A stretch of DNA of 64,000 nt from Chlorella sorokiniana (lineage: Eukaryota > Chlorophyta > Trebouxiophyceae > Chlorellales > Chlorellaceae): NCBI GenBank assembly GCA_025917655.1, contig CP084613.1, forward strand, positions 2,978,001 to 3,042,000, in the 5' to 3' direction. Under the pieces are notes generated by a model that searched no databases, was not told the DNA's origin, and saw only the letters and a list, made by a program, of their open reading frames with translations. Of the stretch, positions 43,612-54,370 are shown piece after piece (position 1 is the first letter of the stretch; each line of letters opens with the position of its first letter). The position numbers were made by a program, and so were the translations under genes.

Positions 43612-46600
43612 ATGGCGACCAAGGCTCTAGGTATGGTGCGATCGAAAGGTGATTGAACGGTGGCTGGCCGTGAAACACCCAATATGGCCCCGAATAATGA
43701 CAATTACGTGGCAAGGCCAATGATGGGACTGCTCAATCCCGCAAAAGCGGGCTCTCACGACGTTCGGTAGGGAAAAGGTACAAGTCGGTACAGTTGAAGG
43801 GAAGACGTGCCCTTTTGCGGCGCACGACAACCCGTAATATGCACGACACTTGATGAGCTTGCCCGGACCCTGTTGAATAGCCATCAGGCTCATACACCGC
43901 TCTCCACAATGACAGGCAAGTGGAAGCCTGCATGCGGTGTTGCGAAGCTGGCCCTTGGCTGTCCTCGATGGATCCAGCGGCCTGTTGTGTAGGGGCAGTG
44001 ACGGCAGGTTTCCAACGGGTGCTCCTCAGCCACGCCGCCCACTTGACCGTAACGGCTTGACAACTGCCGCCCACTCTCTGCTGATGCAGAGGACGTGCCG
44101 GTCTTGAGGCCAGGGCTGCTGTCAGGAGAGTCTCGTGCGAAGCTCAAGGCGCGGTACACCAGCGGCGAGCCGTACCCGCATTGCGTCATCAGGGATGTGT
44201 GCAACCCCGACCTGCTGCGCAAGGTGGGCTGGCCCCGGCAGGACCCCGTTGCACTACGCGTGCTGCTGGCATTAGCACATGTCGATCTCAGTGCATGCTG
44301 ATCTTGCGCATGCCGATCCCGGTGCTCCCAGGTTCGCGATGAGATCATTGGCAGCGTGGAGGCCACCTACAAGGAGACGGACCTGTTCAAGATGTTCCAG
44401 ACAGGGGACCTGGCCAACATGGATGCCCTGCCGCCCGAGCAGGCCGCCAAGCTGGCCTCGGTCCGGCGCCTGCGCGACGCGCTCTACTCACCAGAGTTCC
44501 GCGCCTTCATCAGCGAGGTCACGGGTGCGCGTGGGGCGGGGCGGCGGGGAGGGAGGCGGTTGGCAGAGGTGGGTGGCTGCTTGTGTGTGGGGCAGAGGGC
44601 CTGGGAGCCGCGCGCATACTGGCGGGAAAGGAACAAAGCAGCGGTGAATGTTCTTTGGGGTTGTCGTTCAGGCCTTGGGGAATGTGCGAGCCTCGGACCC
44701 GCTCCACTTCATGCCAGCCCCGGGGCCACTCCCCTCCACCCCAGGCTGCGGCGAGCTGAGCGACGAAACGGACTGCGCCTGCAACGTGCACGCGGCGGGG
44801 GCCACCTGCTGTGCCACGACGACGTCATCGGAAACCGGCGCGTGTCCTACATCATCTACCTGACCGGTGAGGAGAGGGTGTGGATGCGGGATGGGGGGCA
44901 AACGGGGGCGGAGCAGGTGCCTAGGTGGCCATCGCGATCCCCGCCACGGGCCCGGGCGCTGCTTTGCCCTGCTCCACGTCATCCTGTCCAGCCCCGGCCT
45001 GGAGCGCCGCCCGCTGCAGATCCAGACAGCCCCTGGGCTGCCGAGGACGGCGGTGCGCTGGAGCTGTACCCGCAGGGCAAGGGTGAGCCGCGGGTGTGAG
45101 CTGCGGTCCAGGCATGCCTGCGAGGAGGGCCCTGCAAGCACACACGGCCTCTTATACCAGCCCAGCATGGGTGGCTGCAGATACGCCGCATGAGCCGGGC
45201 GTGGTGCCCACCGCCACCTTGCTGCCTGTGTGGAACACGCTGGCCTTCTTCAGGGTGGTGCCTGGCCGCAGCTTCCACTCAATACAGGTGAGGCCTGCAG
45301 CGGGGCGGGCGACGTCGCCCCCTGGGCATGGCGCATCCAGCATCGCGCGCATCTGCCTTCTGCCGATGCGGCCTGCCTGCAACCTGGCGTGCCTGGCGCA
45401 GGAGGTGTTCACCAGTGAGAAGCCGCGCATGAGCATCCAGGGCTGGTTCCACAGCAACCAGGCGCCAGACGGCGCCGAGCTGGCAACGCGCAACCAGCTG
45501 CAGCTGCGAGCGGGGAGGACACTGCACAGGACTTCCAGCCGTTCCAGGGTGGGACGCTGTGCGCTGAGCCCCTGCCGCTCCCCTGCAGCGCTGCCTCCCT
45601 GCTGCAAGCCCTACACGCCACTATGCTGCACCCTTGCCGCGCGTCATTTTGGCCCCACCCCACCGCACCACCCCCTACATCCAGACCAAACACACACGCC
45701 TCCACCGCCTGCTTCCTGCAGGCGGCAGCCCTGCTGGCGAGCTGTCGGAGGAGGACAGCGCCCTGCTGGGCCGCTACGTCAGCCCCAGCTACCTGCAGGA
45801 GGGCAACTGGGGCCGCGTGCAGGCCAAGTTTGCGGAGGATGGGTCGGTGCAGCTGCACAACTTCCTGCGGCCCGAGTGGGCGCGCCAGGTGGCCAGCGCG
45901 GTGGCCGCGGCCGACGAAGCAGACAGGCTGGGGCGGGGCCAGGTGCCAGCCTATGATGCCGGCATGCACAGCGGCTGGCAGGCGGTGGGTCCCTGTCACA
46001 AGCAGCGCTTCCTGCGATACAGCCCAGGCAGCAGCGACGGCAGCAGCGACGGCGACGGCGGCAGGTCCGCTGCGGCACTGGGGGCGCTGATGGCGCAGAT
46101 ACAGCGAGAGCTGTTTGCCTCCGCCGCATTCGCCAAGCTGCTGAGCAAGGTGAGCGGTGCATGCTGGTGTTGCAAGCATGCTGGTGGCTGTCATGTGCCT
46201 TGGTGCCTTGGCGCCTTGGTGAACCCTCCATTAGCAGCTCTGAGTGCGTCTCATTTGCATGCGTTTCTGTGCTGTGCATCACCCGGCCCCTGACGCCTGC
46301 AATTAGTCCTCCTCCATCCCGCGTGCAGCTGACAACCATTGGGCTGCTGGGGCAGCGGGCACAGCTGCGCCGCTTCCGGCCCGGCCTAGACTACACCGTG
46401 GCACATTACGGCGTGCTGACGCGAGACCCTCAGCTAGACGCAGGTGGGGCGCTGGTGTGGTTGGAGGTTTGTTGCAGTGCTGTCCTGGGGGATGGCCTGC
46501 TGTTGGTAGAAGAGTGGGGAGGCTGCTGCAGCGCAGCATCCACTTGGCCGTGCTGGTTGGCAAATGGGGCCAGGGGTGCTGGTCCTCGTTTATGGGTTGT

Positions 46601-47189
46601 TCTCTCGTGTTCGGATGCTGTGCTGCCCTGCTGACGTGCCAGTGCCGCCTGCCTCCCGCAGTGCTGTGTTTTGTGGGGGAGTCTGGGGAGGGCGACGCTG
46701 ACGCCTGGGCCAGCGGCGAGGTGGGGGCTACGAGGCCTACCTGCTGGCTGATGACGACGGCGAGGCGGCGGAGGTGTACAAGGCGGTGGGTGGCGCTGCC
46801 GCCGCGACGGGGCCGCAGCTGGGTGTGGGCTGTGCGCTGCCGCTGTTGCGAGGAGCAGCAAGGCACAGGACTTGCACGCTGCCAGGCTTCTGCTCTGGCA
46901 GAGCCTGCAGCCATGCACTCGGCCAGGCGTGCTGCCCGACGAGCAATGTGTGCGCTCGACCGCCCCGCACCCGCCCCTCACCCAGGCGGGGGACGATGAG
47001 ACGGGCGTGCTGAACGTGTCCCCAGCCGCCAACACGCTCAGCCTGGTGCTGCGGGACGAGGGCCTCATGCGCTTCGTCAAGTATGTCAGCTGCCAGGCGC
47101 CCAGCAGCCGCTGCGACATCTCCGCCATCTACCAGCCCGAGCCGGATAGCGACGATGAGGAGGCGGCAGCGGAAGGCCAGCACGGCTAG
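43612..47189 (+). CDS. OGFOD1: Prolyl hydroxylase of the OGFOD1/Tpa1 family (2OG-Fe(II) dioxygenase)
   Basis: In yeast and animals this family hydroxylates a proline of ribosomal protein uS12 and affects translation and termination. Exon 1 (43612-43648, MATKALGMVRSK in a gccgccATGGcg context) joins in phase over a 441-bp intron to 44090 (EDVPVLRPGLLSGESRAKLK). The catalytic domain has GGHLLCHDDVIGNRRVSYII (the metal-binding HxD), GGALELYPQGK, LLPVWNTLAFFRVVPG and SFHSIQEVFTSEKPRMSI followed by QGWFHS (second His and the 2OG-binding Arg). The second, degenerate dioxygenase half follows (YVSPSYLQEGNWGRVQAKF; LRRFRPGLDYTVAHYGVL; NVSPAANTLSLVLRDEGLMR). A one-base break in the G run 46723-46727 is required to read GEVGGYEAYLLADDDGEA. 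The tail is acidic; stop 47187-47189. It is head-to-head with SSRP1, 17 bp between start codons. Confidence 0.93.
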
Positions 47190-47493
47190 ACTACTGCAGG
47201 CACGCGTAATTGTACGGCTGTGCAAGCTGGATTGCCCCATGACCTGCGTGCAATGTATGTGTGCATTACCCCGAGCGAGGAAGGAACCCTGCTTTCAAGT
47301 GGCGGCATGCTGTGCACGTCCTGAGGAAGTTTGAGCTTGGGAAGGAGCGGCAAGTCAATCTTGCGTACTCATCGTTGCCACATGTGCTATAATGCGTTTA
47401 AATTGTTGTTAAAGTGGGAGTTCAAGAGCTTGGCATTGTTTCAGCTGAACAACTTCAGCCCACGCGGAGCCCAGAACGTTTGCATTTCGTAAA
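47190..47493. other. Intergenic, tandem plus-strand genes
   Basis: 304 bp, AT-richer than the flanks, between the OGFOD1 stop and the signal-peptide start of the glycosyltransferase-like gene. It is presumably the OGFOD1 3'UTR followed by a short promoter. Confidence 0.5.
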
Positions 47494-49898
47494 ATGAATT
47501 GTAGGGCTACGTTAGGGCTAGCACTGCTGTTGGTTGCCTTCTTCTGCGCACCCAACTTCGCTGCAGCCAAAAAGAGCAAGGCAGGGCCCTGGGCGGACAA
47601 GTATAACAAACTGATCGGCAGACGCACCAGAACGACATCGCCTGATTTTTGCGTCGTGGTCCGCACCTACTGGGGCCATGGCGGCAGCGGCGACGGCGGC
47701 CTCCGCCGCCTGCTGCGCTCCCTACAAAGGCAGACTGTCCAATCGTGAGTGCCGCTGTCCTGCTTGTTTTGGGGGTTGCATTTAACCATGAGAGGAGCAT
47801 TCTGTCCAGCATCGCGGGCCAGCTCAGTCCAGTGTTCTGGCGCGTGCTGCTTGCATCGCAGCTGGGAGGCCGTGCTGCTGGTGCTGGACAGCCGGCCCTT
47901 TGAAGACCTGCACCACATTGTGGAAGACTTTGAGGACGACCGCATCTGGGTGTTTGCAGAATGGGTGCGTACAGCATGTGCCAGCGTTTGTGTGAATGGG
48001 CAGGGTGTGGGATGGAGCGGATAGCATCTAAGCTGCCCCCCTCACCACCACACACACCGAAAAACCGCCTGTCCCCGCCGCCGTGACTGTGCGTAGATCG
48101 ACAAGCAGTTCACGCCCAAGCTGGGCGTGGAGTGGGCACCTGGCTACCACGGCACGCTCTACAACTTGACTGACGACGCGATCCAGGTGCGCGCGGGCCG
48201 GTGGGTTTGAGGAGGGGGCCGGCGGGGGCTAGGGCTGTGCCAGCGTCTCTGCGGCAGGGTGTTGTCTCCTGTGCTGCTGCCTGGCCCCCGGATCTGCGGG
48301 CTCTCTCATCAGCCAGACGGCGTGCCTGATGCGTGCAGGTGTGCCCGCCCACCACCAAGTGGCTGGTGGTCACCAACGGCGACAACGAGTACGCCGAGCA
48401 CTTCATGCAGATGGTGGGCCTGCGTGCTGCCCGTGCTTGGGGGAACACTCCTCCTCCCGGTGGCCGTCCTGCTCCTTGCTGGATCACGTTGGTCGTTCCA
48501 TCCCATTCCGCTGCTGCACAGGTGCGCGAGGAGGGCACCGGGCACGACCTCGTCGCCGTCGACTTCTACAGCCGCTTCCAGCGCCCCACCGCGCCCTCCT
48601 GCGGCGCTTCGCGGCCGCGCCGGGCCTGCCGGCCTGCAAGCGCAACCGCCTGCGCTGGTGCCACACCGACCTGGGGGCCAACGCCATCGCCTACCCGCGC
48701 TTCGTGCAGGAGAACCGCCGCTTCGGCGTGCTGGGGGTGAGAACAGCCGGGCGGCTCCTTGGGAGGTGCCTGCCTGGTTTGTGGCGCGGCCTGCACGCCT
48801 GTACGCCGTGCCGCTGCGGCCGCCCTTGCTCCTAATTCACCCCTCGTCGCTGCAACCGTGCGCCATCATGCAGTCAGTGTCGGGCGGGCTGGGTGCGGAG
48901 CACTTTGACGGCATCATGATGCAGATGCTGATGGCGGCCGGCTGGCGCGTGAAGCACCTGCAGGGTGTGTGCCCCTTCAACCACGCGCCGTCCCTGCAGG
49001 TGGGGCCGCCCAGCGCCGGCGGCAGCCCACCACCTCGCATGCCTTCACAGCTTGCGGCAATCCAGCTGCTGCCCCGGCCCCTGGAAGGCCCCCTCCCCTG
49101 CACCTCCACACATCCAACTCGCACCCAGCACCCTCCTCCAAGTCATGCAGTCGTGCGGCTGGAGCGGCGGCGTGTGGGATGACCGCGACATTGTGTCCTG
49201 GGCCACAGCGGGCGGGCGCTGCCTGACCCCAGCCCAGGCTGCGGCGGTGTTGGCGGAGGACCCAGAGGTGGAGGAGGTGGCCGTGGCGGCATCCAGCGAC
49301 GGCAACGTCACGGGTGAGCGCATGCTTGTCGGCGGGCCGGGCATGCTTTATCTGATCCAAGGCATGGGTCTGGGTCATGTGCACGGCACTGCTGATGCCT
49401 GCAAAAGCCAGCGGTGCGCAGGGTGCTCAGCATGCTGGCCATTTCCCTCGCCCGTCTGTCCATCGTCCCATCGCCCTCTGGCCTGCCGCCCTGCCCCCGC
49501 CTGCAGCGTTTGAGGGCGTGCGCCCCGAGCAGCTGTCTGTGCGCTGCCTGCGCAAGAAGGCGTACATGAGCGACTGGGTGCTGGGCGCCGCCATGGACTG
49601 GTTCAATGCGCTGTGCGTGGACGATGCAGACCTGCCCGCCTTCCGGGAGTGGCAGCAGCTGGTGGACCCGGCCGCGGCTGCCGCCATGGCGGCCGGAGAG
49701 GGCGCAGCAGGCGGCGACTGGGCTGCAAGGGCCGCAGCGGCCGCTGCAGAGGAGGCGGGAGGCGTGCGGCGGTGGCAGAGCAGGAGCCCGAGGACTTTGG
49801 GCGCTGCAGGCCGACTTTACCGGGAGGACGACGACCGGGGGCAGCAGCGGGAGGCACAGCAGGGAGGAGCAGACGAGGCAGGTGCCGCAGCACGCTAA
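47494..49898 (+). CDS. Secreted GT-A-like glycosyltransferase candidate
   Basis: The ATG at 47494 gives a signal peptide or anchor (MNCRATLGLALLLVAFFCAP then NFAAA). A region with the shape of a GT2-type nucleotide-sugar-binding half follows: DFCVVVRTYWGHGG, LRRLLRSLQRQTVQSWEAVL, LVLDSRPFEDLHHIVEDFED, ATKWLVVTNGDNEYAEHFMQ (the NGDNEY could be the DxD-like metal site; the first two residues before KW are PT in the window). Next come VAVDFYSRFQRP, NRLRWCHTDLGANAIAYPRF, LGAEHFDGIMMQMLMAAGWR, SGGVWDDRDIVSWATAGGRC and VRCLRKKAYMSDWVLGAAMD. A one-base break in the C run 48584-48587 lies between RFQRP and LLRRFAAAPG. The C-terminus is Ala/Glu-rich; the stop is at 49896-49898. About eight exons. Substrate unknown; ER/Golgi or extracellular location is inferred from the leader. 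Confidence 0.6.
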
Positions 49899-49925
49899 GC
49901 ATAGCTCATGGGCCAAGTTGAGACA

Positions 49926-49930
49926 TGTAA
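49926..49930 (+). other. Probable polyadenylation signal TGTAA
   Basis: TGTAA 28 bp after the stop of the secreted glycosyltransferase-like gene, the chlorophyte-type signal. Confidence 0.45.
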
Positions 49931-49998
49931 CGGCGGTCCATGCGGATTTGGTGGCTGCGGGCTGCCCCTCCAAGGCAGGCGCGTGCCGGCTGACTGGC

Positions 49999-51798
49999 TC
50001 AGCCCCTGGCAAGTCCCAGGCGGCGGTTGCTCTTGTCGCGGCCAGTGAAGGTCTGCCGCTGTTGCGCCGTGCGTTGCTGCTCCCCCAGCCAGCGCAGCCA
50101 CTCCTCAGCAGTCCTGCCACCGCCTACAGAGCAGAGAGGCAGGCACAGGCGGACTCAGCAGCCTGGGGAGGATCCAGCGGGGTGGGGTGGCCTGCACGTC
50201 GGCCAGCACCGCCTGCAGCGCTCACGTTTGAGCCAAGGCGTGGCAGCCACCGCGGGCATGGTCCACCACTCGCTCAGCGCCTGGCGCACGCGCCCCGCCA
50301 GCGCCCGGCCCTCCTCCATGGCTGCCACCGCCTGACGCAGCTCCGCCGCTGCCTGGGAGCCGCCCTCTTGCTGCAGCCGCTGCACCTGCTGCTGCAGCGC
50401 TGCTGCGGTCTGCTGCAGCTCCTGCTGCTGGCTTGAGCTGGCGGCCACGAGCTCGGCCCAGCGCTTCGCGCTGGGCAGCAACTGCTCCAGCTCTGCGGCG
50501 GCCGACGCCACCGTGGCTGCGACGTGGTCGCTGGTCTTCAAAACGCAATGAGGGTCCAGCTTGAGTGCGGCAGCTGCTGGTGGCTGAAGGGCGCGCTGTC
50601 CGCTGCTGGTGCTGGTATCCCCGCGGTGGCCCTTCTGCAAGCCCGCCTCGCAAAAGGCTGCCAGCTCGGCACGCTGCGCCTGCGGCAGCTGCTGGCTGAG
50701 CTGCGCAAGGGGCTGCCTTTTGCCAGTATGCACGCCTGCACGTGCTCCTCGGCGTGTGCTTCGCCCTGCCGCCACTGCCGTATGATCTGGCCATCTGCCA
50801 CGCACATGCCATGGATGGCAACATCCAGCGCTGACGCCTGCTGCTGCGCCGCCGCAAGCGCATCTCGCTGCTCCCGCACTTGTTGCGCTTGGTTGGCGGC
50901 TCCTGCTGCCGCCTCTTCAGCCTGCCTCCTGGCTCGGTCCAGGGAGGCCACCTCGGCGCGCAGGCCAGCCTGCCTTGCAGCCATCCGGGTGCGGCACGCT
51001 GCAGCTGGGTCGCTGCTGCCACCCTCCAGGGCTTGCCTGGCAGATGCCACTTCGGCATGCAGGCTGTCCAGCCGCTGCTGCCTTTCTGCAGCTTCCTGCC
51101 ACCGGTGCTTCTGCTCCAGCTGCATCCTGCCAAGGGCAGCAGCCAGAGGGTCGGCGCCAGTCCCCGAGGCAGATGCCGGGGGCATCTGCACTGCCGGCCA
51201 GTTGTTGACCTCATCCAAGTCGGCTTGGACGCTGGCTGCATGGAAAGAGGACGGCAATCAGTCTCCCAGGCATGAATCAACATCCGCTTCCGACCGTGCC
51301 GCTGTGCAATGCTCAAGGAGCATGCCCTCGCTCACCGACGAGCGCCTGCTCAGCCCTGCGTGCGCCTGCTGCAGACAGCGCATCGGCTGGGGATGTGAGG
51401 CGGCTCCTGAGCCCCAGCAGTCTGTCAGCTACAAGCGTGGGCGCGGCGCTTGGGGCGGCGGCCGCAGCAAGCGCCACATCCGCCACCTCTGCTGCTGTCT
51501 GCTGAAGGGCAGCTTCCCAGCGACTTGGTAACGCTGCGCTGCCACCCTGCTGCGCAGCCGCACCCACAGCGGCCATATAGTGCTGCAGCGTATGTTCATA
51601 CTGTTGCAAAAGGGTGGCCAGTCGCTGCAGGCGGCGCTTGTAGGCAGTCACCAAAACAATCGATGCCCCAAGTTCGGCAGCAGCCCGACGTTGCGCTGCC
51701 ACCTCCTCATGGCTGTGCGCGGCAGCAGCCTGTTCTCGTTCGACAGCTGCCTGCAACTCTGCAAGCTGCGTCTCAGGCGCAGCCTCCCCTTCTTCCAT
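49999..51798 (-). CDS. Augmin complex subunit AUG5/HAUS5-like coiled-coil protein
   Basis: Long coiled-coil protein, best read as augmin subunit 5, which recruits gamma-tubulin to spindle microtubules. Start candidate ATG 51798 (MEEGEAAPETQLAELQAAVE). Coiled coils follow: EVAAQRRAAAELGASIVLVT, AYKRRLQRLATLLQQYEHTL, GRMQLEQKHRWQEAAERQQR, LDSLHAEVASARQALEGG, EVASLDRARRQAEEAAAG. Then come QPLAQLSQQLPQAQRAELAA and VQRLQQEGGSQAAAELRQAV. The end is the most diagnostic part: VRQALSEWWTMPAVAATPWL, then in phase across an intron KRGGRTAEEWLRWLGEQQRT, as in plant AUG5 (WW-x-x-PA...PW...EWL). The stop is at 49999-50001. The N-terminal calponin-homology-like region of AUG5 is not seen, so the gene may begin further upstream or be divergent. 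A frame change within an internal exon sits near 50721. Confidence 0.55.
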
Positions 51799-52043
51799 GG
51801 GTGCTTGCGTGCAGGTTTTGAAACTGAGCACAAGTCGGCAGCCGTGGGCAGCCGAGAGCTGTCGACGCTGAGCACTCCCAAAGATAACTGATCCTTGGGC
51901 TCCAGGCTAACACAATATTCGGCTTTGCGGGCCAGATTACGCACATGCGCTCCTGAGCTGTACTTCTCATCTCGGCTTTCGCTCCACCTTCATAACGTCA
52001 ATTTCAGCGATTCCCATCCTCATCAGTCCGGATAGCCTTGGCA

Positions 52044-53182
52044 ATGGCTTGCGAGGCGCTCTGTCTCTTTGGCAAGGCCTCAGGGCCCGACGGTAGAGCC
52101 TTTTGCTACAAAATTCTCGCAAATAAATCGCCTGCTAGAGATTACCAGCTGTAAGAGAGCGGGTGCTGCGCAGCCGGCAGCCTCCTGCCGCTGGCGGCGC
52201 CTGCGGTCTCACCGCTGGCCCTCCCCTCGCCGCTGTGGCCCTGCAGTGTGCTTGAGGTCACAAATGGGCTATCATCCTACATAGCCAAGTTCACGCTGAG
52301 TGACTTGCTGACGGCAGCGGTGAGGGCAGAGGTTTGGCTGCTGGGACCTGGCTGTGGCAACCGTTGCTGCAACCCTTCAGAGCGCCAATTGAGGAACCTT
52401 GCAGGAAAAATTCAATGTGATGCCTGAGGCAGAGGATATGATTGGCTGGTTGCAAGAACAATTTGACGACAAGGCAGTGGAGGCACATCTAGATGGCGTG
52501 GGGCGCTGCAGCTGTCAGCCGTGCAGACAGTGGGCGACCTCAGCATCACCATCAGGTGCCGGGCCCTGCTGCTGCATCTGCTGGGTGGGGTCCTTGGCAT
52601 TCCGTGCACCCGCTGCCACGCGCTGGTCACTAGGGCACCGTCCTGCGTTTCTAACTCCTGCGCAGCTTGCCGCCAGATGGCCCGGTAGCGCCGCTGCCCG
52701 ATGCCCGCAGCACAGGGTGGGTCATTCAGGACGTGCTGTTCAGCACGGAAGAGGCTCTGCATGAGGCCAAGAACAAATTGGATGCATGCGAGCAGCGCTG
52801 CCCGGCGGCGCAGCAGTTGGAGGATGCCCTCGCCTTCCTGGCTGCCCAGAGGCAGGGCCAGGGTGGCAGCTCCGCCAACCACGCCTCCCCGCCGCGTGTT
52901 TCGCTGCTCAAGCGCAAGCAGCCCGAGCCAGAGGTGGAGCTTGCAGCGGGGTCTGCCGTCAAGGCGGCCCGCGGGGATGCCGGCGGGGCAGCGCCAATGG
53001 CAGCAGCAGGGCCCGTGGAGCCCACCAGCACGCAGCCAACTGGCGGCGTGAGCACGCATTCGCGGCGGACCGAAATCAGCGTCAGCCTGCAACCCAAGCG
53101 AATTACAGGCAGGAAACCAATGCCTGGCAGAGGCCGAGGCAGCAAAGCAGGAGGGCTCAAGGTTGGAAAGGCCCGCAACTGA
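52044..53182 (+). CDS. Candidate PAXX/XRCC4-superfamily protein
   Basis: About 282 residues in four exons: 52044-52150, 52247-52319, 52405-52555 and 52666-53182, phases 2/0/2. The exon-3 phase only works if one base is added in the G run 52500-52503, where the frame also needs it. The architecture is a ~115-residue head followed by a coiled coil (VLFSTEEALHEAKNKLDACE, AAQQLEDALAFLAAQRQ) and a basic disordered tail (RKPMPGRGRGSKAGGLK). The head reads GRAFCYKILANKSPARDYQL, VLEVTNGLSSYIAKFTLSDL, LTAAEKFNVMPEAEDM and ALQLSAVQTVGDLSITI. It parallels human PAXX (FVCY..., YVTD, CFTPDSLAAL, AAEDI). If correct, it acts with Ku in non-homologous end joining. No obvious Ku-binding peptide is seen at the C-terminus. 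It is divergent from the AUG5-like gene. Confidence 0.5.
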
Positions 53183-53304
53183 TGGTTGTACCTCTGATGT
53201 GCTCCTCCGCCATGCTGGGCATGCTGTCGAGAATCCCACCCAGCAGCTGCGTGTTTCGAGGTCGAGGCAGATCCTTTGGTACTTTTGAACAGCAGTATTA
53301 AACA

Positions 53305-54238
53305 ATGGACACGGTGTTGAGCTACGGTGATAGCAAGCTGCTCGAGAGAGATGTCCAGCTGCTGGCGGGCCCCTGCTGGCTCAACGACCAGGCACGGACG
53401 CAGAGCGAGCTCGTTCGAGAGCGAACAAGCTCGTTGCTGCACTGCCGTTTCCCGGCAGATGGCCGTTTGCCCAGCTGCGGCGCCGCAGAGGCGAGCGCAG
53501 CCACCAAGCCGGCTTCCCCCACCCTCCACATGCAGTTGATCGGCTTCTACTTTGAGTTTCTGGCCAGGGAGGCCCACGCGCAACCCGGTTTGCTGCTCAT
53601 CCCCGGCAACAGCACCTACCTGCTGGCCAACCTGGGGCCCGAGGCGGGGCCCGCAGCGGTGCTGGAGCCGCTGGGGTTTGGCCACGCACAGCTGGTCCTC
53701 TTCGCCGTCAACGACAACCCCGACGTGACGGAGGCCTTTGGTGGCAGCCACTGGTCGCTGCTGGCGTACTGCGCCGCTGACGACACCTTCCGTCACTACG
53801 ACTCGCTGAGCGGCACCAACCGCCACGCGGCGCAGCGCGTGTTCAACGCCGCCAAGCGCCCGGCAGCAAGCTGTGGGAGCAGGCCACGCCGCAGCAGCAG
53901 AACGGCTACGACTGCGGCATGTACGTGCTGGCGCTTGCGCGCCTGCTGTGCCAGCGGCATGCCCAGGACGGCGGCGGCATGAGCTGGACGGTCACCCTGG
54001 ATGCGCTGGCGCCGGGCGACGTCGCGGCGCTGCGCCACGACTTGCTGCACCTCATCCAGGCAAAGGCGTCAGCGGCGGAACAGGAAGCCGCGGCGGCGGC
54101 AGCAGCAGAGGCGCAGGCGGCGGCACCGCCGCCGCCGCCTGAGGCAGCCGCGGCGTCTCCAGGGCTGGAGCCCGCCGAGCCGGCGCCAGGGCCTCGGAAG
54201 CCGCGAGCGCGGAGAGCCTGCAGCGACGTGTCTGACTG
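53305..54238 (+). CDS. NEDD8-specific cysteine protease NEDP1/SENP8 (DEN1), C48 family
   Basis: Predicted deneddylase. The start MDTVLSYGDSKLLERDVQLL, AGPCWLNDQ (53305-53391) matches the SENP8 N-terminus (MDPVVLSYMDSLLRQSDVSLL...WLNDH). The exon from 53536 reads LIGFYFEFLAREAH, AVLEPLGFGHAQLVLFAVND and then the catalytic His in FGGSHWSLLAYCA, Asp in FRHYDSLSGTNRH, and Gln/Cys in TPQQQNGYDCGMYVLALARL. A one-base break in CCC 53859-53861 precedes GSKLWEQATPQQQ. The segment 53392-53535 is in frame but breaks the WLND-x-x-IGF motif. It is best read as a 144-bp GC-AG intron. The C-terminal ~60 residues are an Ala/Pro/Glu-rich extension absent from animal SENP8. The stop is at 54236-54238. Confidence 0.88.
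53404..53431. other. Inverted repeat inside the putative GC-AG intron
   Basis: GAGCTCGTTCG and CGAACAAGCTC, separated by AGAG, can form an 11-bp stem with one mismatch. It lies a few bases after the proposed GC donor at 53392. Confidence 0.6.
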
Positions 54239-54370
54239 AGCATGCGCAGCCTGGGCGCTCCGCGCTGCTGTTTTCGCAGCTGGCGCCCCGTGCTCCTGCT
54301 CGGCATTTGTTGCACGTCGTGCCCTTGCAAGCAAGTCGCACAGCGCAGCACGCGCGACCCGCCCGCCCCT

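Noticed and set aside
53392-53535. Coding insertion in NEDP1
   Set aside because: It splits the invariant WLND-x-x-IGF region, so the GC-AG intron is preferred, although retention remains possible.
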